Source: Hedera helix (taxonomy: Eukaryota; Streptophyta; Magnoliopsida; Apiales; Araliaceae). Taken from it: a stretch of 64,000 nucleotides of DNA. This document shows positions 47,518 through 58,548 of this stretch, piece after piece. The stretch spans positions 9,192,731-9,256,730 of the forward strand of contig OX359285.1 in assembly GCA_947179155.2 (NCBI GenBank), written 5' to 3'. The position numbers and the translations under genes were made by a program. Position 1 is the stretch's first letter, and each line of letters opens with the position of its first letter. The notes under the pieces are model-generated. The model was not told the origin of the DNA. It worked only from the letters and a program-made list of their open reading frames with translations, and made no database searches.

Positions 47518-48184
47518 GTGAGAGGTAACGTAAAATAAGCCGTGCAGATGCTTAGAATGACTACAAGTATCAAAATCTATCAATTCAACAAAAGGTGTGC
47601 CACAAGGCCTGGGTGTGAACTGTGAGCAGGTTGGCATTTTCAATCTGATCCATGGGTTCTTTTTAGGTTTATTGTGGAGTTCGAACCCGGTTACTACTGT
47701 ATATCAAAATTGGCTGTTAGGTGACTTGCTCAGTTCTGCACTTTTGCGTGACACCAATCTATCACCGGGAACATCACGTGGTGTCTTCAACATTGTCTTC
47801 AGTTTCACGGTCTGTTTCTTCGTATGGCTATTGAGGGAACAATTTACTTTCATCCATTTAACAACTTTAAATTATATAAGATTCATGCTTTTGCCAAAAA
47901 ATTGTCTATATTGACTGAAATATCTGTCAGCTTTGACCCTAGGTTTGCTTCCAAGTTCTGAAATCTCTAATATTACGTCTCTATTGGTTTGCCTTGGGCA
48001 GCATATACTTTTTTGCCTCTGCATCGCTTCATTTATAAATGTCTCTTATGAACAGTTGTAGCAACAGTCTACAAGGCACAAATATGTGTTAGCTTGAGAA
48101 TCAGCTATTGCATCGATATGCAATCATTTACGCTCTCGGCATGGAATTTCTGCTGTAACTTTGAATTGCTTCCCACTTGAAAAG
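47518..48184 (+). other. 3' flank of the CTR9 pseudogene
   Basis: This probably holds the old 3' UTR. No separate gene is supported; the 105-codon frame at 47597 resembles nothing known and has no coding character. Confidence 0.45.
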
Positions 48185-48315
48185 GTTGAGTAAGTGGTTA
48201 AATATATTTTTTCCACTATACTCAATCTCAGTTTATAATTGCATCACTGAAATGAAATTTTTTACAATCAGTTCATTAAACTATTTATTTTTTACAAATC
48301 GTCACTTTTTCCGTT

Positions 48316-48730
48316 GGCGCTTGTTCGGCAACTAATTATAAGTTGGTCAACTCAACTTATAAGTAGGTAAGTTAAAAAAGTTGGTCGAGAACGACTTTTT
48401 TTTTTTACTTACAAGTTAAAAAAAAAGTCAAAAAAATAAGTAAGTTTTTTGTGCTTAAAAAAATGATTTAAAAGTCATTTTTTTTAAGTCGGTCAACCCA
48501 AACGAAATGAAATATGCCATCTTTTATTTTTTCAATGTTCTTATTAAATGACATTTTAGTAATCTTTATATTTTATTTAATTTATAAGTTATTATTATCT
48601 AAACGTATTCACAACTATTATTTATAATTTCTGACTTAAAATAAAAGTGATGCCGAACACTTTTATTTATAAATTTATTAAAATTTTAACTTTAAGTAAA
48701 AAAAAAAAAAGGTCATTCCCGAACGACCCC
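48316..48730. mobile_element. Small TIR element nested in the left arm
   Basis: Ends read GGCGCTTGTTCGGCAAC and, complemented, GGGGTCGTTCGGGAATGAC. It holds repeated AAGTTGGTC or AAGTCGGTC words. It breaks the inverted-repeat pairing of its host, so it inserted later. Target duplication is unclear (GTT against TTA). Confidence 0.5.
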
Positions 48731-48844
48731 TTAGTTCGAGTTTACTTTTAACAGAATGATTAAATTTTTTATTTTTTTTTAATCCAATTGTCCATTTGAG
48801 TTTAAAATTCATCACTAAACTCACCAATTTTGCTTTTTTAAAAT

Positions 48845-48854
48845 AAATTTTAAT

Positions 48855-48899
<45 letters not shown>

Positions 48900-49386
48900 T
48901 ACTCTATGTTACACCAAAAAAAGATCAATTTTGCTTTTTAAAAATTAATTTGAGGTATTATAAAAAAAATTGACTTAATAATAATAATAATAATAATAAT
49001 AATATCCTCTCCGTCACATAAAAAAAAAAAAAAAAAAAAAAAAACCAGCTTTGCTTGTTAATTTATTATTATTGTTATTGTTATTATTATTAAATCAAAA
49101 TTTATTTTTAAAATATCTCAAACAAGCAAAATTGGTATTTTGTTTTCTTTTTTGTGAAATGGAGAAGATATTATTATTATTATTATTATTATTAAATCAA
49201 AATTTATTTTTAAAATATCTCAAACAAGCAAAATTGGTATTTTGTTTTCTTTTTTGTGAAATGGAGAAGATATTATTATTATAATTATTATTATTAATTC
49301 AAAATTAATTTTTTAAAATACTTTAAATTAATTTTTAACAAATAAAACGGGTCTTTTTATTATATTTTTTTGTGTAACGAAGACGA

Positions 49387-49419
<33 letters not shown>

Positions 49420-49420
49420 A
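48845..49420. repeat. AAT/ATT microsatellites and 102-bp tandem duplication
   Basis: AAT tracts occur at 48859-48899 and 48978-49003, and ATT tracts at 49060-49092, 49170-49193 and 49388-49420. Between 49080 and 49275 a 102-bp unit ending GTGAAATGGAGAAGATATT is duplicated. An A-run of about 25 lies at 49020-49044. Confidence 0.85.
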
Positions 49421-49677
49421 TCAAAAAATTGATGAGTTTAGTAATGCATTTGTAAATTTAAGTCGATAATTGTGTAAAAATAATATTATTTTAATTATTT
49501 TGTTAAAATTTAACTCAGATTAATAGAAAAAAATAATAATTTATAAAAAATATGAAGTTCAATGAATTAATTGTAAATTTTTTTAATTTAATAATATATT
49601 TATAAACTAAGATCAAGTGTAAAAGGAAAAAATTGTATTTAACTCGTCGAGTAAGTAGTGAATTTCTTATGTATACT

Positions 49678-50483
49678 TAGTGATATACAAATAGCCTGCG
49701 CCCCGGCCTGGTCAAGGTTTGGCCTGGCTTGGCCTAAAGGTTACAAATATGTCACATTTTTTTGACTTAGATCTGGCCTGACCTGGCCTGCCAATAAGCG
49801 CAGCTTGGCCTTAGGCCCGGCTTAGGGCCTGGCCTGGTTCACCCAAAACTCGATCTGGCCTGCCAATTTTCTTTATTCGCTATTTCAATTCTCCCACTGT
49901 AGACGAAAATTTCATCTTTGTGACAACTCATTCAATAAAAAAAATAAAATTGACGTTTTTTAATACGTTCATTCATGCATGTTTGTTTATATACAAATAA
50001 AGAAATTCATAAAAACATATTGACTAATGTAATATATAAGAAATTTTCTTACCTAGCTAGCAACCTACACTTCTTATAGATCTTTCATTACATCTTTATT
50101 CTAATAAATACTTAACTTAACAACTAAAAAGTCATTTACAAAATAATAATAATAAAAAAAAATATTTTTAATTATTGTAATTTGAAAGCTGTAACTTGTA
50201 ATACATTACTTTTAATTAATATATCAATTAAGTTTAAAATTTTAATTGATATTTTAATAATATTTAAAATTACTAAAAAAATTATTTGAATAGATCGAAT
50301 CGGACTGGACTGACTTAAGGCTTGGCCTGGCCTACAGGCCTTAATAGGTCCATTTTTTTAGCGCTAAGCCCGGCCTGACCTGACTTATACGCCAAAAGTC
50401 AAAAGTCTGATTTGACCTGATTAACGATTAAGGCCTGACAAGCTCAGATCGAGTCAGATCAAACCGACCTGTGCTACCTGCCC
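49678..50483. mobile_element. Non-autonomous element with GGCCTGGCC-rich ends
   Basis: It is flanked by ATGTATACT on both sides (49669-49677, 50484-50492), a 9-bp duplication as made by Mutator-like elements (an 8-bp hAT-type reading is also possible). Both ends are dense in CCTGGCC and GGCCTGA words in inverted orientation, and the 300-bp centre is AT-rich and without ORFs. Confidence 0.72.
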
Positions 50484-50492
50484 ATGTATACT

Positions 50493-51150
50493 CAGCGTCC
50501 CAGCATGATACTCTCTCACTTTAATGTTTTTCATTGCATAATATTAATAACAGTCGTCGCTTTGTCATTGGAGGCACTTGAGTCAGAAGTTCCCAGCCAA
50601 GTTGTCAGTCGCTACTGACAAATCTGACATGTCACATTCACAGGGTGAGAGCGAGAGAGTGATGGTAGAGCTGCTGCTGGCTGGTAATTTAGTAGCATAA
50701 GTTGGGTGATAGCTGCAACGACAGAAGCAAGCTATCATAAAACTTAACTCCTGCAAAACACAAATGTCTAGGGGAATCGGGGATCCGGTCTAGCGACCGG
50801 TTATTTATTTATTTTTTTAAATAATTTTAAAAAAAATAAGTTTAATTTTTTAAAATTAATTTTTTTATAAAATATAGTGATTTAGATATATATAAATAAA
50901 TAGTGTTTACAGATTATATAATATTATTTATTTATGTATCTAAATCACACTTAAATTATTATATTCTATAAATAAAATTAATTCCAAAAAATAAAACTTT
51001 GTTTTTAAGAGTCATTTAAAAAATAAATAATAAACCGATCACTTAACCGGTCTCTATTTCCCTGTCCCTTTTTTCCAAAACACTAATAGCAAAATACGAA
51101 CTCAAGTCTTCTGTTATATGTCTCTATAACATCTCTTTGTTATAAAAGAT

Positions 51151-51236
<86 letters not shown>

Positions 51237-51933
51237 CTGTTAGACAGACATGTAAGAGAAAATTTCATGCCGCAAAAATACCACACTACTCATTTCTCAC
51301 CCTTTTTCTCACTGTATGGTAGCTCTGGAAAAGTCTCTTAAAATTTATAAAAAAAAAAAAAGAAAGAAGAAAGGAGACTCCAGATCCTGTTATCTCCCAT
51401 GCCTAATCCTATTCCTGTTTCTCTCAAAAAATAATATCTACGCATCTCTGACAATCTTTAATTTGTATTAAATTATTAAATAAAAAAATTATTTCTACAC
51501 TTATTCAAAAAAATTACTCACAAATTTTATCTTTCTTTCTCCAGTAAATTTAGCTTGAAGTTCCCACTCGTGTCAGCTTTACACCATTTTACGTATACCC
51601 AAAATAAGATCTCTTTTTCTACGTATCAATAATCTATTAATTTATTATCTAATTTATTATATTAATACTCTATTAATTTATTATAAAATTAATTTTATAC
51701 TAACTGAATCCTCTAAAATAAAAATAAAAATATAAAAACTCAACACCATTTTTTCTCCTTTATAGATCTGGCTCCCGAGTCTAATAGAATTAGAATTGGA
51801 TTTGATTTGCCATGGATATGAATATAGTAACTATGTAATGCACATTTTGATTCCTAATACTTAAATGAAACCAGTTATACATAAAAACAACAGGGGAATC
51901 ATTTGCTTGGTGGGTGCGCCTCAACTTTGGTGG
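50493..51933. other. Intergenic DNA, no gene; CA/TA microsatellite
   Basis: At 51150-51230 there is a CA run of about 20 units followed by a TA run of about 20 units. At 50800-51050 there are imperfect inverted repeats around TAGCGACCGGTTATTTATTT and AATAAACCGATCACTTAACC, perhaps another small TIR element. No gene seen. Confidence 0.55.
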
Positions 51934-52531
51934 TAGGGTGACCAAAAAATCGATTTAGATTCAAAATCGTACCAACAGTTTCGACGTATTTAACAATTCT
52001 AGGTGAGTTGAAAAATCGGATTTGAGGTTTGAATTTGGTTTCTAGACAAAACCGCACATGAAAAAACTGCACTGCACCATTTTTATTTTTATTTTCTGTT
52101 GTTTGACTATTTTCAACATGAACCATATCAAGAAGCATTATTATAGAAGTCACCCTTCAATTAATCTATTTAGAATTATCTCTCATGTAATTATCTTTGT
52201 TTAGAATTTTCATATGTGAGAAAAAAAATTTAATTAATCCATTTAGAATTATCCCTCATGTAACTTCTATTTTACTTTTGTTTAGACAAGATATTATAAG
52301 TAAAGTTGTGTGTGTTATAAAAATGATATTTAATATTGTGTGATGTTAAATTGTTAATTTAAATTGCATAGAATTTAATTATTTCAATTGATTTTGGAAC
52401 CAAAACCGCACTAAATAAAATCGCACCGCACCAATCACAAGCGATTTCATGTACGATTTTAAATTTGTCAAACCACAATTAAGCGGTTTCATATACGATT
52501 TAGGCACCAAACTGCACCATGCTCACCCCTA
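51934..52531. mobile_element. hAT-like MITE, 598 bp
   Basis: Ends read TAGGGTGACCAAAAAATCG and, complemented, TAGGGGTGAGCATGGTGC. The TAGGGGTGAGCA type is common in plant hAT MITEs. Inner parts share AAAACCGCAC and GCACCGCACC words. No 8-bp duplication is recognisable. Confidence 0.6.
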
Positions 52532-53178
52532 ATACAAATTTTCTTGGGGGAATGGTACATGGATAACAAAGATTTTACACATTAGTCAGCCAAAAAAAGC
52601 CAAATTAGTCAGTGGGTCCCCCTACCTCTCCCCAGAGCTGCAGGTTTACAGTGAGCAGTAGTGGCAACAGAAGCTTTAACTTGGTGTTGAAAGCAACATA
52701 GAAAAAGCCAAAATATGTTCAAGATGTCATCAAAATCTGTCTACTTGTAAAACATCCAAAGCCAGCAGCATGTGGCAAAATCTCATTCTTGCCTCTCTTT
52801 GAACAAAATTACTAAATCAAAAGAGAATATAATCAAGAAAGACACATGCTTTCACACTCAATTACCACAAACACATAATTAAACTGAACCATCAACCATA
52901 CCCAGACAAACCCTTTGCACAAACAGGAGAAAGAGCTGGCTGCTGCTGCAGGTTCAGACTTCAGACTTCATACATAATATAATCTATGTATACTGAAAAG
53001 CTTAAAACTTAAAGCACTGACCCACCACCATGCGGGTACATTTTTTGGCCTTCGATTCAGAAACCCAGAATTGAAAAACTCACTTTTCTACAAAACAAAG
53101 TGAAGTATGTATTAGTCCAAGAACAGAAACTTAGTGGAGAGCTGTTATGATGAAAATGACTGAATCTTGGTGGTGGGT
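52532..53178 (-). other. 3' UTR and downstream flank of GRF
   Basis: No ORF or repeat is evident. The 3' end of the GRF transcript probably lies here, but no polyadenylation signal can be chosen with confidence. Confidence 0.45.
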
Positions 53179-54504
53179 TTAATCTAAATTACCATTATGA
53201 GTCATGAAGAAGTCATGGTGCGAAGATCTGGGCATGGATATTGAGAGTTGAGTGGCTGAAACTTGCCCATGATTTGGTAATTTATCCTCTGTTTCAAGCC
53301 ACGAGTCTTTGTTTTTTGGCCATTCGTCAAAGAAATGGTGCATTACTTTCTGGGGTTCATCATCTCTCACCGTTTTCAATGGCACGTCATCATCCATTAC
53401 ATAGTAATGCTGATCTTGTTTCTCCTTTGAGTTTAGCTGCAAGTAGGAGTATCCACTTCGTAAACCAGAGCAAGTCCTCTGTTTCAATGGAGGACCACCC
53501 ATTTTTAGTGGCTCCAAGTGCCAAGAAGAATCACCAACTGAAGAACCAGACATGCTTCTCATAGTCCCAGAAGCTTGTGAGAAAAAAGCATGCTCACCAA
53601 TTTCCTCTTTCATCCCATGGTCATAGTTGCTGTTTCTACCAATTAATTACCATCAATATAGAGAATCAGTAACTATTGAAAAAAAAAAAATATATATATA
53701 TATATAAGAGAAAAAAGTTGCTACTAATTCTTGTAATTTGACAAAATAAACCTGTAATCTTTGTCCGTCTGGGAATAAGGACTAGATTGCAAACCAATTC
53801 CTGAAGGTCTGGAGGATGATGAGTGGGGATAAAGGAAAGGATTTTGAAGTGGGGTATTGTTATAAGAGGTTATTGATGAGAGAGATTGATGAGATGTTGA
53901 GTTGGTTTGGATATTATTACAAGGAGTGGAGGGATTTGGGTTGCTTCTTGTGATTGATGAGATGGGTATTGCTGTTGGCAAGGAAATTTCTCTGCTTGAT
54001 GCGTTGTTTGTTGATGTTGTTTCCACGGGCTTTCTTGAACGGTTTCTGCCTCTGTGCATGTGTCTCTCACAGTACTTGGAATCTTGGTATGCTTCTTTTG
54101 AGCACCTCCATTTTTTCCCATCAGTTCTTCTGCACCTTCCTGGTTCTGGGTCTACTTTTCTCCCAAAACCCATCTGGAAACAGTTCCATCCAACTGCACC
54201 AAAAATAACCACATTACCCAAAACTCCTTTTATTATTTTAACCCAGAAGAAAAAAAAATTCACGAACTGAACTTTTAGAAATTTTGCATCTTGTATATAA
54301 ACTATAAACAAGCTTACCGTGTTGAGGTGGATGAACGATGAGCTTTGAGGAGTCCAAGCTTCTTTTGATGGTGAAGAGGAGATCAGGAGGAATGGGCATA
54401 CCAGAAACCATGTACTTGAAGATTAGAGCTTGGTGTTCAAGTTCTTGCCATTGAGATGCAGTGAAGGGAAACCTATTACTCTTTGAATTAGTAGTACTCA
54501 TCAT
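53179..54504 (-). CDS. GRF5: Growth-regulating factor (GRF), three exons
   Basis: GRFs are nuclear transcription factors that act with GIF coactivators to promote cell proliferation in leaves. Exons (minus strand): 54318-54504, 53752-54193, 53179-53635; together 1086 nt, 361 residues. Intron borders are GTAAGC/GTGCAG and GTTTAT/TGGTAG. The QLQ domain spans about residues 12-47 (FPFTASQWQELEHQALIFKY). The WRC domain follows (about 77-120), with zinc ligands Cys83, Cys93, Cys104 and His107 and a basic nuclear signal RGRNRSRKPVE. The C-terminal part holds GLRSGYSYLQL, HHFFDEWP and TQLSIS motifs, typical of the GRF5/6 group. The start at 54504 has a second Met directly after it. The number in the symbol is a best guess from the tail motifs. 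Confidence 0.92.
54021..54042 (-). promoter_or_regulatory. miR396 target site in the GRF mRNA
   Basis: On the minus strand the mRNA reads CGTTCAAGAAAGCCCGTGGA across codons for RSRKPVE at the end of WRC. This is the conserved miR396 complementary site of GRFs (AGAAAGCCTGTGG), with one C in place of T. Regulation by miR396 is therefore expected. Confidence 0.85.
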
Positions 54505-54777
54505 TATATTGAGCGACTCAAAGAGAGAAAAGGGAAGATCTTTACAATTTCTTCACAGGAAGATTTAATATTGTGAAGAAGAAGAAGATAGGGAACTCTT
54601 AAGAGAGTTGTTGGATTAGTAGAATAGAATGGTAGTGGTAGTGGTAGTAGGTATATTTAATTGAGGGACCATTGGGGGTTGCAGAATCTTCTGTACATGG
54701 ATAAAACTAATCGTTCCGCTCATGCTGCTGCTGCCATTTTTCTTTCTTAGAAAAGCAGTCGCTGAGTCACATACACA

Positions 54778-54849
<72 letters not shown>

Positions 54850-55733
54850 GCCCTCTATTTTAGTTGTCAAGACAATACTCTCCGCAATCAATTAGTGTGG
54901 ACGAGTATCCATATATATGCTCCTATTTCTTGTTTGTGAGGAGTTCTCTGAAATGTGTACTGTGGCCATAATATGAGTGGCACCAACTGCTGCTGCTGCT
55001 ATGCTGCCTTTTTGGCAGCTATTGTTTCTGACATGTATACGGAAATCCATAAACAATAGGAGCCTAAACAAACAAAGGGGCAGGGGCTGGGCTGGGCTAC
55101 TGTAATGTCAAATAAGTAATATGATTATTATTTTACCATGTAAAGAGAGAGAAAAGATTATTATGCCTGAAGGGGCAGCAGAGCCTGCCGGGTGATGAGA
55201 AGATTGTACGGTTTTTTCAACTTTTACTTTTCACTGCTCTTCTTTCTTTTACCATGACCCAGTAGCAGGCCATGCCATGCGACTTATAATTTGATCTTTT
55301 CAACTCATTCTCTCATTCCTTTTCTCCTCTCTAACTATTTCTCTTTCCCTTTTCTCTTTCACATTAAACTATACTTCACTTTTGTTCATGTTTTCTTAAC
55401 AAATACTAATTGTCTACATTAGATGCCAAGGTCCATAGCCTAAGAGTTAGAACTGTAAACGCGAGTTGAACCAAGTCTAATTTTGATTTATCGAGTATGG
55501 CTTCGGTCGTCGCTCCCTTGTCATCATGTCATTATTTTTTTTGACCTTCTTGCACTAGGCAGGCGTCAATTCCACTTGGCGGAGACTCATATTTTTGATA
55601 AATAGTCGCCCGACCCTGATTATTACGACCGAAATTTCATCCAACTTGGATTACTCTAGGCTAGAGATAAACCTACATCAAGATAATACTTTAATAGTGT
55701 TCTTGGATCAGAATTCAAATAATTACTCAAAAC
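54505..55733 (-). promoter_or_regulatory. GRF 5' leader and upstream region
   Basis: On the minus strand a (GA)n tract (54779-54818) next to a (TA)n tract (54819-54846) lies about 280-340 bp upstream of the start codon; GA-rich leaders or promoters are common in plant developmental genes. Upstream, 54940-55290 holds several CTGCTGCTGC and GGCAGC words. No second gene is evident. Confidence 0.5.
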
Positions 55734-56293
55734 CAATGTTTAAAAAATTAGATTGGACCGACTGTTCATTCGGAAAAAAACCGGAACCGGTCCATGCTTC
55801 TGTCCGATTTAAACCATCAACCCAGTTTCAACAAAAAATAGGTAAAAGTCGGTAAACCGATGGCTAAACCGGTCTACCCAGTGAATCGATCACCAATTCA
55901 AGCTAACTATAAAAAAATAAAAAATAATATATATAGATAGATAGATAGATAAGATGTTTATGTTCATTTGTGTTAGCTTTTATCACTTTTGAGTTATAAA
56001 CATAATTTAATATCTTCTTTTCCATATAAATATAGTATTTATTTGAATTGAATAAAGTAAACATTGTACAAATAGGTTTAATTTTTATTTTTTTTGATAA
56101 ATTGATTAATTTTACATATTTGATAGATATTATATATAATATATATTTATATAATAATAATTAATATATTTATTATTTATTACATATTAATGACGTCACT
56201 GCGTCAATAACGATTCGACCATTGGTTGAACCAGTGATCCATCTACCCGGTAACTTTTTCGGTTCAATGATTGATACAATTTTTAAAACATTG
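55734..56293. mobile_element. hAT-type non-autonomous element, 560 bp
   Basis: Ends read CAATGTTTAAAAAATTAG and, complemented, CAATGTTTTAAAAATTGT. Flanks are CTCAAAAC and CTCAAAGC, a 7/8 match to an 8-bp duplication. Subterminal zones contain repeated ACCGGTC, GAACCGG and AACCGATGG words. The centre is AT-rich and non-coding. Confidence 0.8.
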
Positions 56294-58077
56294 CTCAAAG
56301 CACAGAGAGTCATCTCCTTATTTTTCTCTTAAAAAATATGACGGCCTTGTTGATATTTATATAAGTAAATGAAAGAGCCCAATGCACAAAAAATGCATGT
56401 TAGGTATTTGAAAACAGTTCAGACTCGATTGCTCCTCTTTTTCCCTTTCTTCAGGGATGGCGACGTCAATAGCTCATAAAATGGGAGGAATTCTTCACGG
56501 TAGTTAGAATGTCAGGGTTCTCTCGTCCTAGAGAGACCTAAAGAAGAGTTGAGTTGCTAAATCAAGAGGACATCTGCGCTGTCTTTAGTTAGCCAGCAGG
56601 ACTACCTTTTCTAGTTGATCTAGTGAAAAATTCATATCATTAAAAGTTATACGAGTTGAGTAAAGTTGACTTTTAAACAAATTTGATATTTGGTAAACAA
56701 ATTCGACCAGTTTAATAAACTAGTCAAACTCGAATTAGGCTTAAGGAAGTCTAATCGAGCTTAATTCTTATTCGTTTAACCTTTTAATTATAAAATAATA
56801 TTAATAACAACTAGTTAAATGTTTCAAATTAATTGAGAGATTATATTTTTGAACAAATGGAATAATTATTTTCTCTACTAAAGTTGGTTTTTAAAAATCC
56901 AAATTAAATGGTTGAGGCGATATTAAATTTTTATATTTCTTTCTTTTAGATTGATAAAGATATATTTGAGTTGGAATATCACAAATTTTATGCACACTAA
57001 TATTTAAAGAAATGATTATGACCAAAGAAGGGAAAAGCAAAATACGATCTCTTAGGTTAATTGTTCTTTTTCTATAAAAAAAAAAAATTATATACTTCGG
57101 ATAGAAATGGAGTAATTCGAATTTTATCATGTGATTGGTTGGTCCATGTTCCATTTAATTTATAGGATAATTAATAGATAAAATCCTTTTTAAGGCCTGG
57201 CTTCTAAAACATCAATGCCAAACCTTGGCCACCAGCACCAGGTGGATCAACCCCACGATGTACGTAAACAACAGTTGAGTACTTTGCTAAGTTTGCTACA
57301 CCAGTTTTTTAATCAAGAAACACAAGAAGCCCATAAAAGATTAGCCATCCAACCAAACAAAGGTGGGAAGAGAAATTAGCATTCCAAAATATTTAAATAA
57401 TCATAATAGATATAATTTTATCCATGTCATAAATTGTATAATTTGCGCTGAAAAAGGAATTTTTACGCTAAAAATATCATAAATTTATAACATATATAGA
57501 TACATGAGAGCGGAAAAAATTAAAAATCACCCACACTAATTTATTCTATCGCTTAAAATTTCACGATAGTCGCAATTCAACCTCGTCATAAAATTTATCG
57601 AGATACAAATCATTTTCCTTTACCTAAAATACTCTTCCTATAGCCTTTGATTGTAGTACTACTAACGCCACCTACCTTTCCCTCGGATGCAAATTTTCAG
57701 TAAATACGCTTCATAAATTTTCCCAAAGTACTAGAAATTGCCAGAGAACAGAAACCCCTTTATTATAAACTAACCCCACGATAAATTATCCTGGGGTGAG
57801 ATATTCGCATTAAGGCAAACTCTGACAACCTTCATCATAACAAAAAATTATTCAGTAATTTTGATACTTCAGACTAATAAAATTTTTATTTTAATAATAT
57901 CCCACTACTTATAACTATAAACTCACTGAAATAGATAAATTTCATTAGTCTGAGACAACACGTGCATTTACTCCAGGACAGCTTTCATTACTAACATCTC
58001 CAAGTATAGTATTACTGTAGCATGTGTATATATAAAATTTAATCCCCTATATTTCTCTTAGAAAATTGTTATTTCCA
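56294..58077. other. Intergenic DNA between GRF and DENN genes
   Basis: No gene or clear transposon was recognised. The sequence is ordinary AT-rich DNA. Confidence 0.5.
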
Positions 58078-58245
58078 CCCAAAAATTTTGATTTTTTCAC
58101 AAAAACTTCCTCACATAAATATGAGTCCTATTAAATATTTATGTGAAGAGAGTCTTGAGAACCCAAAAATTTTGATTTTTTCACAAAAACTTCCTCACAT
58201 AAATATGAGTCCTATTAAATATTTATGTGAAGAGAGTCTTGAGAA
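58078..58245 (+). repeat. 84-bp perfect tandem duplication
   Basis: Two copies (58078-58161, 58162-58245) each begin CCCAAAAATTTTGATTTTTT and end GAGAGTCTTGAGAA. Each unit contains a hairpin of ACATAAATAT with ATATTTATGT. Because 84 is a multiple of three, an open frame runs through both, but it resembles no protein. Confidence 0.92.
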
Positions 58246-58548
58246 ACTGGAATATCAATTCCCTTTTCTTTTTACCAGAATTATACCCCATCTAGGGACT
58301 CGATGGAAGTGCAAGAATTTGAGAATTCAATACAATGGTATATCCTCGTGTTTACTGAAATTAATTACATGAAAATTGTTGTATACCCAGAAAAGGGCAC
58401 AAAAAATGTTGAGGTAAAGTTTTGCACGGTGAAAAAATAAAATTTGTATTAAAATACTATAAGCTGAGAAACAATTACTAAGTTACAAAACTTGCTTCTA
58501 AAAGAAGTATAAAATTATACATAGTCAGGCCAACCTTGAATGGCAACC

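Larger units (their letters stand above)
48185..49680. mobile_element. Large inverted-repeat element with nested insert
   Basis: The left arm (48190-48310 and 48740-48870) and the right arm (49420-49665) are inverted copies. For example, TCATCACTAAACTCACCAAT at 48809 matches the complement of ATTGATGAGTTTAGTAATG at 49428, and AATCTCAGTTTATAA at 48225 matches TTATAAACTAAGATC at 49610. The ends carry GGTTAAATATATTTTTTCC-like sequence, as in common plant MULE-type MITEs. The left arm is interrupted at about 48316-48730 by a second element. The centre is AAT/ATT microsatellite. Confidence 0.65.

Noticed and set aside
47597..47914. 105-codon frame downstream of the CTR9 tail
   Set aside because: No similarity recognised and composition like non-coding DNA; probably old 3' UTR.
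53724..54311. GRF frame read through the introns (MFIVYIQDAKFLK start)
   Set aside because: The extra N-terminal residues are intron sequence; a clean GTGCAG acceptor starts the exon at 54193.
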